DNA from: an uncultured Lachnospiraceae bacterium
Lineage (GTDB): Bacteria; Bacillota; Clostridia; Lachnospirales; Lachnospiraceae
DNA length: 29,042 bases
Direction: 5' to 3'
NCBI GenBank assembly: GCA_934418055.1
Contig: CAKRWX010000004.1
Span: 1-29,042 of the forward strand
The notes beneath the pieces are model-generated. The model did not search any database and was not told the origin of the DNA. It saw only the letters and a program-made list of their open reading frames with translations. Position numbers and translations under genes: made by a program. Numbering within the stretch: position 1 is the stretch's first letter; every line of letters begins with the position of its first letter. This document shows positions 7,929 to 14,391 of the stretch, in pieces.

Positions 7929-9429
7929 ACGTGCAAAACAGGAAATTAAGGATACCATTGAGGCGTATCTGTTGAAGGACCGGTACGGGGCTTATGAGAT
8001 CCCGGCCATCCGGCAGAGACCAGTGCTGCTCATCGGCCCGCCAGGTGTTGGCAAGACCCAGATCATGGAGCAGATCTCCCAGGAATGCCAGATCGGGCTG
8101 GTGGCGTATACCATCACCCACCACACCAGACAGAGCGCCATCGGACTTCCCTTTATCCAGGAAAAGATCTACAACGCCCGCCGGGTGTCGGTGACGGAAT
8201 ATACCATGAGCGAGATTGTGGCGTCCATTTATGACAAGATTGAGTCTACGGGGCTGCGGGAGGGAATCCTGTTTATCGATGAGATCAACTGCGTGTCGGA
8301 GACATTGGCACCGACCATGCTCCAGTTTTTGCAGTGCAAGACCTTCGGAACCCATGCGATCCCGGAGGGCTGGATCATCGTGGCAGCAGGAAATCCGCCG
8401 GAATACAACAAATCCGTCCGGGAATTTGACGTGGTCACCTTAGACCGTATTAAAATGATCCATGTGGAGCCGGATTACCAGGTGTGGAAGGAGTACGCCG
8501 AGCAGGTGCAGATCCATCCGGCCATCCGCTCTTATCTGGACATCAAACCGGGCAATTTCTGCAAGATCGAGACGACGGTGGACGGCAAACGGTTCGCCAC
8601 CCCGCGAGGCTGGGAAGACCTGTCCCGGTTCCTGGAGGTCTATGAGAAATTAGGAAAAACGGCGGACCGCGACGTGATCGGCCAGTATATCCAGTACCCG
8701 CAGATCGCCAAAGATTTCGCCAATTATCTGGAACTGTATCAGAAGTATCAGAGGGATTATCAGGTGGATGAGATCTTAAACGGCGTGATCCGGGAAGAGG
8801 CGTGCCATAAACTGGAGAAAGCACCATTTGATGAGAGGCTCAGCGTCATCAGTCTGCTGACGGCCAAGTTAAATGACGGTTTTCTGGCTCTTTCCATGAT
8901 GGAGGACCGTCTGGAGCGGTTACAGAAGCTTTTTGGCGGCGTGAAGCCGGGAAATTATGACGAGCAGGAGTATCCGTCTGCCTTAGATCGTCTGGAAGGC
9001 ATTCTGGCTGGTGTCCAGGCGGAGTGGAAATATAAGAAAGAGGCCGGGCTGTTAGACCGGAAGGAAGCCCATCTGACTTTTGATACGGTGGAAACCTTAG
9101 AGGGTCTGGTGAAGGAGCTGCGTGCGGACCATATCACGGAGGCAGATGCGGTCTGGGAGAGAGTCAGCCAGGCATTTGCGGCGAAAAATGACCAGTACGA
9201 GGCGCAGTTTGACCTCTGCGGCGAACAGCTGGAGCACGCTTTTGATTTTATGGAGGCGGCCTTTGGCCAGAGCCAGGAAATGGTGGTGTTTATCACCAGC
9301 CTGAACATGGGATTTTACAGTGTCCGGTTCCTGGGCGAGTATGAGTGTGAGCGGTATTACCGGTATAACCAGACGTTGTTGTTTGATGGACAGGAAAAGG
9401 AAATTCTGGAAAAAATTGAGAAACAGTAA
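7918..9429 (+). CDS. MoxR-type AAA+ ATPase
   Basis: A 503-residue AAA+ protein. Walker A GPPGVGKT is at 40-47, Walker B LFIDEIN has D121/E122, and sensor 1 is N159 in AAGNPPEYN, the layout of MoxR/AAA_5 ATPases. After the ATPase core (about 1-260) comes a long helical region (about 260-500) with no motif I recognise; it is longer than in simple MoxR proteins, which are about 320 residues. MoxR ATPases act as chaperones that remodel or load cofactors into clients together with VWA proteins, and the VWA gene overlaps this start by 11 bases. The start ATG 7918 follows the reading frame closely and needs no separate leader, suggesting coupled translation. This gene ends the seven-gene run; no intrinsic terminator is visible in the 66 bases that follow. 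Confidence 0.88.
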   Translation: MNIKRAKQEIKDTIEAYLLKDRYGAYEIPAIRQRPVLLIGPPGVGKTQIMEQISQECQIGLVAYTITHHTRQSAIGLPFIQEKIYNARRVSVTEYTMSEIVASIYDKIESTGLREGILFIDEINCVSETLAPTMLQFLQCKTFGTHAIPEGWIIVAAGNPPEYNKSVREFDVVTLDRIKMIHVEPDYQVWKEYAEQVQIHPAIRSYLDIKPGNFCKIETTVDGKRFATPRGWEDLSRFLEVYEKLGKTADRDVIGQYIQYPQIAKDFANYLELYQKYQRDYQVDEILNGVIREEACHKLEKAPFDERLSVISLLTAKLNDGFLALSMMEDRLERLQKLFGGVKPGNYDEQEYPSALDRLEGILAGVQAEWKYKKEAGLLDRKEAHLTFDTVETLEGLVKELRADHITEADAVWERVSQAFAAKNDQYEAQFDLCGEQLEHAFDFMEAAFGQSQEMVVFITSLNMGFYSVRFLGEYECERYYRYNQTLLFDGQEKEILEKIEKQ

Positions 9430-9495
9430 AAAATTCCTTATGTATAGTCTGGTCTCTTTCAACACATACTTGGAAGTGTAAGGAGGCATAGGAAC

Positions 9496-9699
9496 ATGGG
9501 AAATAAAGCAATGGACGCGACAGCGCTTACCATCAGCATCATCGGTGCCATCAACTGGGGCCTGATCGGTTTCTTTAATTTCAACCTGGTATCCTTTCTC
9601 TTTGGCAGTATGACCTGGCTTTCCAGGATCATTTACGCCATTGTAGGAATCTGTGGAATCTATCTGCTGAGTTTTTACACCAGAACCGGAAAAGAATAG
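9496..9699 (+). CDS. DUF378 small membrane protein
   Basis: A 67-residue protein with two hydrophobic segments (about 8-28 and 36-60) separated by a short turn, and the characteristic opening of the DUF378 family, SIIGAINWGLIGFF. The function of the family is unknown; it is an integral membrane protein of the cytoplasmic membrane. AGGAGG at 9481-9486 lies 9 bases before the ATG. The 66-base gap after the MoxR gene contains only weak promoter-like sequence (a TTGAGA and a TATAGT too far apart), so read-through from the upstream operon is possible. A strong hairpin terminator follows immediately. Confidence 0.82.
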   Translation: MGNKAMDATALTISIIGAINWGLIGFFNFNLVSFLFGSMTWLSRIIYAIVGICGIYLLSFYTRTGKE

Positions 9700-9708
9700 T
9701 AGATTCGG

Positions 9709-9752
9709 GAAAATGGGATCTGTGCGAAATGCGCGCAGGTCTCATTTTCTTT
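9709..9752 (+). terminator. Intrinsic terminator after the DUF378 gene
   Basis: An 18-pair stem (arms 9709-9726 and 9732-9749, three G-T pairs, no mismatches) with a 5-base loop, followed by a short T-rich tail. It starts 10 bases after the DUF378 stop codon and separates that unit from the kinase operon. Confidence 0.75.
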
Positions 9753-9764
9753 AGGATTATTTTA

Positions 9765-9793
9765 TAAACAGATGTAGGAAAATATGTTATACT
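9765..9793 (+). promoter_or_regulatory. Candidate promoter of the two-component/L,D-transpeptidase operon
   Basis: TAAACA at 9765-9770 (4 of 6 to the -35 consensus), a 17-base spacer, and TATACT at 9788-9793 (5 of 6 to the -10 consensus). It lies between the terminator ending near 9752 and the kinase start at 9843, leaving a leader of roughly 40 bases with AAGGAAGG at 9823-9830. Confidence 0.5.
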
Positions 9794-9842
9794 TAAGAAT
9801 AAACGATGAACTTGGAATTTATAAGGAAGGTTGATAAAATCC

Positions 9843-11360
9843 ATGAAAATCAGAACACGACTGTGTATTGCATTTTTAACGATAACCGTACTTCCTATGA
9901 TGCTGATCGGCGTGTCTTTCTGGGGATTAAGTACTTATCAGAGAGACGCATTCCGCAAGGCATATGGCCTGTCTGAACAGGTAGATCTGCTTTACAGTAA
10001 CTCTGTTCAGGTGTTTAACCGCCTGACAAGAAGCAGTCAGGAAGAAATCAAAAAAGAGATCCAGGAAAATCCGGATCAGTTTGAGGATTCCGCATTTCTG
10101 GACAATCTGAATCAGGAACTGGAACGGAAATATGCCTATCTGATCGTCCGCAAGGATCAGGAGATCATTTACTGCGGCATCGATAATCCCGATGAGATCC
10201 TGGAGAGCAGTCTCCCAGCTTACGAGGAGGTGGACAATTCCTTAGAGGGCGGTATCTATCTGGATGGCGAGAGCCAGCACCTGATCAAGCAGGTGGATTT
10301 TAAGTACAGCGACGGCAGCGAGGGAAGCGTCTTTTTGGTTTCCAGCATGGATGATTATATCCCGGAAGTCAAAAGTATGTTTATTGAGCTTCTGATGATG
10401 GGCGTCCTGATCCTTCTGATGACCGGTTTTGCCATGGTTAACTGGATCTATAAGGCATTGTTAAAGCCTATGGACCAGCTTCAGAAAGCCACCCACGAGA
10501 TCAAGAACGGCAATCTGGATTTTACATTGGACGTGGATATGGATAATGATGATGAGATCAGCCGGTTATGCCAGGACTTTGAGGAAATGAGGATCCGTCT
10601 GAAGGAGTCGGCGGAGGAGAAGGTCCAGTATGACAAGGAGAGCAAGGAGCTGATCAGCAACATTTCCCATGACTTAAAGACCCCGATCACAGCCATCAAG
10701 GGTTATGTGGAGGGAATCCGGGACGGCGTTGCTTCATCGCCGGAGAAGCTGGACAAATACATCCGTACCATTTACAACAAGGCCAATGATATGGATCGTC
10801 TGATTGATGAGCTGACATTCTATTCCAAGATCGATACCAATAAGATCCCATATACCTTCTCCAAGATCAACGTGGCCAGCTATTTCCGTGACTGCGTGGA
10901 GGACGTGGGACTGGAACTGGATGCCAGCAATATCGAGCTGGGATATTTTAACTATGTAGACGAAGATGTGATGGTGATTGCCGACGCGGAGCAGATGAAG
11001 CGGGTGATCAACAACATCATCAGCAACTCCGTGAAATATCTGGACAAAAAGCGTGGCATCATCAACATCCGGATCAAGGATGTGGGCGATTTTATCCAGG
11101 TGGAGATCGAGGATAACGGCAAAGGCATCGCAGCCAAGGATCTGCCGAATATTTTTGACCGGTTCTACCGCACTGATTCTTCGAGAAATTCGTCCAAGGG
11201 CGGAAGCGGCATCGGGCTTTCCATTGTCCGTAAGATTATTGAGGATCACGGCGGCAAGATCTGGGCAACTAGCAAAGAGGGAATTGGAACAGAAATACAT
11301 TTCGTATTAAGGAAATATCAGGAGGTTGTACATAATCATGAAGAGAATTCTGATCATTGA
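9843..11360 (+). CDS. Membrane sensor histidine kinase
   Basis: A 505-residue kinase of the OmpR-partner class. It has one membrane helix at about 8-28, an extracytoplasmic sensor of about 140 residues, a second helix around 178-202, and a HAMP linker with PMDQLQKATHEIKNGNLDF. The dimerisation/phosphoacceptor domain contains ISHDLKTP with H276. The ATP-binding domain has the N-box NNIISNSVKYLD, the G1 box DNGKGI, the F-box FDRFYRTD and the G2 box GGSGIGLSIV. All catalytic motifs are intact. I chose ATG 9843; a TTG at 9831 touches the Shine-Dalgarno sequence and is unlikely. The end overlaps the regulator start by 23 bases. The signal is unknown; the co-transcribed L,D-transpeptidase suggests the cell envelope. 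Confidence 0.93.
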   Translation: MKIRTRLCIAFLTITVLPMMLIGVSFWGLSTYQRDAFRKAYGLSEQVDLLYSNSVQVFNRLTRSSQEEIKKEIQENPDQFEDSAFLDNLNQELERKYAYLIVRKDQEIIYCGIDNPDEILESSLPAYEEVDNSLEGGIYLDGESQHLIKQVDFKYSDGSEGSVFLVSSMDDYIPEVKSMFIELLMMGVLILLMTGFAMVNWIYKALLKPMDQLQKATHEIKNGNLDFTLDVDMDNDDEISRLCQDFEEMRIRLKESAEEKVQYDKESKELISNISHDLKTPITAIKGYVEGIRDGVASSPEKLDKYIRTIYNKANDMDRLIDELTFYSKIDTNKIPYTFSKINVASYFRDCVEDVGLELDASNIELGYFNYVDEDVMVIADAEQMKRVINNIISNSVKYLDKKRGIINIRIKDVGDFIQVEIEDNGKGIAAKDLPNIFDRFYRTDSSRNSSKGGSGIGLSIVRKIIEDHGGKIWATSKEGIGTEIHFVLRKYQEVVHNHEENSDH

Positions 11361-12027
11361 GGATGAAGAGAGTATTGCAGAGCTGGAGAAGGACTATCTG
11401 GAGCTTTCCGGTTTTGAGGTGGAGATTGAAAATGACGGTGCCGAGGGTTTAAAAAAGGCTCTAGGAGAGGAATTTGACCTGTTTATCCTGGATTTGATGC
11501 TTCCAGGCGTGGACGGTTTCGAGATCTGCCGGAAGGTGCGGGAGGTGAAGAACACACCGATCATCATGGTGTCCGCAAAGAAAGAGGATATAGACAAGAT
11601 CCGTGGTTTAGGCTTGGGTGCCGATGACTACATCACCAAGCCGTTCAGCCCAAGCGAGATGGTAGCCCGCGTCAAAGCCCATCTGGCCCGTTACGAGCGC
11701 CTGATCGGCAGCAGCATGCCGGACAATGAGATCATCGAGATCCGCGGTCTGAAGATCGATAAGACAGCAAGAAGAGTATGGGTCAATGGCGAGGAGAAGA
11801 ACTTCACTACCAAAGAGTTCGACCTTCTGACATTCCTGGCGCAAAATCCGAATCATGTGTATACAAAAGAAGAGTTGTTTAACAAGATCTGGGATATGGA
11901 GTCCATCGGGGATATTGCCACAGTGACCGTGCATATCAAGAAAATCAGGGAGAAGATTGAGTTTAATACGGCGAAACCGCAGTATATTGAGACTATCTGG
12001 GGCGTGGGATACCGGTTTAAGGTTTGA
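11338..12027 (+). CDS. OmpR/PhoB-family response regulator
   Basis: A 229-residue regulator. The receiver domain (1-115) has the acidic pocket EDEE near the N-terminus, phospho-acceptor D52 in LDLMLPG, and the conserved lysine in ITKPFSP. A winged-helix DNA-binding domain of OmpR type fills about 130-229 (TTKEFDLLTFLAQNPNHVYTKEELFNKIW, ending GVGYRFKV). ATG 11338 follows AGGAGG at 11320-11325 with a long spacing; a TTG at 11326 is also in frame but abuts that site. The start lies inside the kinase gene, so the two are translationally coupled partners. Confidence 0.94.
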   Translation: MKRILIIEDEESIAELEKDYLELSGFEVEIENDGAEGLKKALGEEFDLFILDLMLPGVDGFEICRKVREVKNTPIIMVSAKKEDIDKIRGLGLGADDYITKPFSPSEMVARVKAHLARYERLIGSSMPDNEIIEIRGLKIDKTARRVWVNGEEKNFTTKEFDLLTFLAQNPNHVYTKEELFNKIWDMESIGDIATVTVHIKKIREKIEFNTAKPQYIETIWGVGYRFKV

Positions 12028-12043
12028 TAAAAGAGGCAGAAAA

Positions 12044-12949
12044 ATGAGACTGAATCAGAGAGACAGAAAAAATAAAGAACATAAGAAATTTGTTAGAACA
12101 CAGGGAAAATTCCAGCTGCTTTGGCGCATGGCAGCCTGTGGTGCTGCGGTGATGATCGGTGTGGGCGCAGGAGTTCCGGTTGGAACGACTGGAGAAGCGT
12201 ATGCAGCGGTTGCGAGCACAGAAAATGGGCAGATATCCGACCAGGAAACGTCTGTGACAGGAACACAGGATACCGTGGCACAGGCTCCCACCTTCGACCC
12301 GGCGCGGTTTGTGCTTCCGGAAACGGCGAAAGTACTGGTGGTGACAGAAGGAACAGGCGGTTCGGCCTGCAAAGTGTATGCTTATGAAAAGGCAGACGGC
12401 GCGTGGAACCTGAAGGTGACGTCAGACGGTTATCTTGGTGCCAATGGCATGAGCAATCATCGTCATTCCGGCGATAAGACCACTCCTATCGGTGTATTTT
12501 GTATGAATACGCCTTTTGGCCTGAAAGATGCACAGACAGGTTTCCCGTCCAATTACGTGAAAGTGGACAGCAGCTATGTCTGGAGCGATATCAGCAACAC
12601 CCTGGAGAAGGATCCGTCCGGCAAGCGGGCCGGTGAAAGGGTTGGCGAGGACAAATACAAGGGGTATTATGACTATGCCATTGACGCTGGATACAATACC
12701 CAGGGGATTTTAGGACAGGGCTCTGCATTATTTCTGCATTGCGCGGTGTCCTGGGAGACATCGTCCTCTGGCTGTGTTGCCATTGAAGAGGAAAAAATGG
12801 CAGAGATCCTGAAGCTTTATGGTGTCTATGGAGATGGAGCCTGTTATATGGCTCTGGCTCCGGCGGGAACCTTTGACCAGATTTACAGTACTTATGGAGC
12901 CAATATGGGGCTGTCACCAAAGGGAATCTTTGAGGGAACTGCTCGGTAG
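12044..12949 (+). CDS. Exported L,D-transpeptidase (YkuD domain)
   Basis: A 301-residue secreted or membrane-anchored protein. A basic N-terminus is followed by a hydrophobic stretch (about 22-46) ending in a signal-peptidase-like EAYA site. After a Ser/Thr-rich linker, residues about 95-290 form a YkuD-type catalytic domain whose active-site signature is H232 followed by SSSGC with the nucleophile C244. These enzymes make 3-3 cross-links in peptidoglycan or attach proteins to it. The start ATG 12044 has GAGG upstream and lies 16 bases after the response regulator stop, so the gene is probably co-expressed with the two-component system. Longer in-frame starts within the regulator gene were rejected because they would bury the signal peptide. 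Confidence 0.85.
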   Translation: MRLNQRDRKNKEHKKFVRTQGKFQLLWRMAACGAAVMIGVGAGVPVGTTGEAYAAVASTENGQISDQETSVTGTQDTVAQAPTFDPARFVLPETAKVLVVTEGTGGSACKVYAYEKADGAWNLKVTSDGYLGANGMSNHRHSGDKTTPIGVFCMNTPFGLKDAQTGFPSNYVKVDSSYVWSDISNTLEKDPSGKRAGERVGEDKYKGYYDYAIDAGYNTQGILGQGSALFLHCAVSWETSSSGCVAIEEEKMAEILKLYGVYGDGACYMALAPAGTFDQIYSTYGANMGLSPKGIFEGTAR

Positions 12950-13014
12950 GTCTGCGTCACGGTTGTGCTGAACGTAAAAAGATAGACTAGAGATTATTGC
13001 AGGAGTTTTTTTGT

Positions 13015-14187
13015 ATGTTTCAGTTACTGTTGATCATTATTTACTTGTCATTTATTAGTCTGGGTCTGCCAGATGCTCTTTTAGGAGCGGCATGGCCATC
13101 CATTTATCCGGAATTTCAGGTTCCCGTTTCTTACGCGGGAGCCATTTCTATGATTATTTCCGTTGGAACTATCATTTCCAGCCTTCAAAGTGACCGGCTG
13201 ACCAGAGCGCTGGGAACAGGAAAAGTGACAGCTATCAGTGTGGCCATGACGGCGGTGGCACTGTTTGGATTTTCCATCAGCCACTCGTTTGCGGCACTGT
13301 GTCTGTGGGCAGTTCCTTATGGTCTCGGAGCTGGAAGTGTGGATGCTTCTTTGAATAACTACGTGGCCCTTCATTATGAAAGCCGTCATATGAGCTGGCT
13401 TCACTGTATGTGGGGACTGGGCGCATCCTTGGGGCCGTATATCATGGGATATGTGCTGACCAGGGGCGAAAGTTGGAATATGGGCTACCGGGTTATCGGA
13501 ATTTTACAGGTGGCGCTGACCATGGTTCTGGTGTTCAGTCTGCCGCTGTGGAAGAAACGCCCAGCCACGGTTGATGAAAATGGAGAAAAAGAAGCGGAGG
13601 CCATTTCCCTGTGGAATGCAGTGCGGATTCCGGGAGTAAAGGAGATTCTGTTCTGTTTCTTCTGTTACTGTGCTGTTGAGCAGACTGCGGGATTATGGGC
13701 CAGCAGTTATCTGACTTTATATAAGAATGTTCCAGTGGAACTAGCGGCGAAATTTGCCAGTCTCTTTTATATCGGAATTACCGTTGGCCGCGGAATCAGC
13801 GGTTTTATTACCATGAAATTAAATGACGTCCAGATGATTCGTCTGGGACAGGGAATCATTGCAGTGGGAATTTTGATCATGGTACTGCCTTTGGGAGAAA
13901 TGGCTTCGTTGGCGGGATTTATCATCATCGGACTGGGCTGTGCGCCGATCTACCCATGCGTGATCCATTCTACGCCAGATCATTTTGGTCCAGAGCGTTC
14001 CCAGGCGATCATTGGGATCCAGATGGCCTGCGCCTATGTGGGAAGCTGCATCATGCCGCCGATATTCGGTCTGATCGCCGCGCATATTTCCGTGGCGCTG
14101 CTTCCGGTGTATCTGTTTGGTGTGCTGGTACTCATGGTGGTGATGCACGAAAAACTGGTGCGAAAATTGAGCCATAAACATGCATAA
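13015..14187 (+). CDS. Major facilitator superfamily transporter
   Basis: A 390-residue integral membrane protein with about twelve hydrophobic segments in two halves, joined by a short charged loop around 185-200 (LWKKRPATVDENGEKEAE). The N-terminal helix ends in LGLPDALLGAAWPSIYPEF and is followed by an MFS-like loop SDRLTRALGTGKV between helices 2 and 3. It resembles the sugar/fucose-permease-like branch of MFS proteins; the substrate cannot be deduced. The start is ATG 13015 with AGGAG at 13001-13005; a TTG at 12997 overlaps that site. A 65-base gap separates it from the L,D-transpeptidase gene with no terminator, so it may be read from the same promoter. Confidence 0.86.
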   Translation: MFQLLLIIIYLSFISLGLPDALLGAAWPSIYPEFQVPVSYAGAISMIISVGTIISSLQSDRLTRALGTGKVTAISVAMTAVALFGFSISHSFAALCLWAVPYGLGAGSVDASLNNYVALHYESRHMSWLHCMWGLGASLGPYIMGYVLTRGESWNMGYRVIGILQVALTMVLVFSLPLWKKRPATVDENGEKEAEAISLWNAVRIPGVKEILFCFFCYCAVEQTAGLWASSYLTLYKNVPVELAAKFASLFYIGITVGRGISGFITMKLNDVQMIRLGQGIIAVGILIMVLPLGEMASLAGFIIIGLGCAPIYPCVIHSTPDHFGPERSQAIIGIQMACAYVGSCIMPPIFGLIAAHISVALLPVYLFGVLVLMVVMHEKLVRKLSHKHA

Positions 14188-14230
14188 AACTGTGCTGTTT
14201 TACTGGGGAAAATTGTTTTTTAAACAGTTC

Positions 14231-14259
14231 TTGACATGGAAAATTTCCTCTGATATATT
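14231..14259 (+). promoter_or_regulatory. Strong promoter of the DEAD-box helicase leader
   Basis: A perfect TTGACA (14231-14236), a 17-base spacer and TATATT (14254-14259), with TG one base before the -10 as in extended -10 promoters. Transcription would begin near 14266, giving a leader of about 126 bases before the helicase ATG at 14392. Confidence 0.88.
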
Positions 14260-14277
14260 ATATTTGGGATAGAAGCG

Positions 14278-14312
14278 AGATGATTCGAGACAATCTTGAA
14301 TCATCTTTTTTT
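14278..14312 (+). terminator. Leader terminator (attenuator) upstream of the helicase
   Basis: Arms 14278-14290 and 14294-14306 form a 13-pair stem with one G-T pair and a 3-base loop, followed by seven T at 14306-14312. It lies only about 12 bases after the predicted transcription start and 80 bases before the helicase gene. Transcripts would therefore stop after some 45 bases unless the hairpin is bypassed. A second small hairpin with GC-rich arms 14354-14358 and 14364-14368 lies just before the ribosome binding site. The terminator fold is clear; its regulatory role is inferred. Confidence 0.75.
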
Positions 14313-14391
14313 GCGCAAGTATATAGATAAGCATTAACAAGTAGAAATGGCACCCCCGATTTCCGGGGAATAGAAAGGGATTAAGAAATTC

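Noticed and set aside
9430..9495. Promoter or terminator between the MoxR and DUF378 genes
   Set aside because: TTGAGA and TATAGT are 21 bases apart, too far for a normal promoter, and no stable hairpin with a T tail is present.
10734..11300. A 188-codon minus-strand frame opposite the first histidine kinase
   Set aside because: It mirrors the conserved ATPase domain codons, has no ribosome binding site and resembles no family.
12950..13014. Possible promoter for the MFS gene
   Set aside because: Only a weak TTGTGC and TAGACT with poor spacing (about 14 bases); not convincing.
14188..14229. Possible terminator after the MFS transporter (AACTGT / ACAGTT)
   Set aside because: Only six pairs with a loop of about 30 bases and no T tract at the right place; competing pairings exist.
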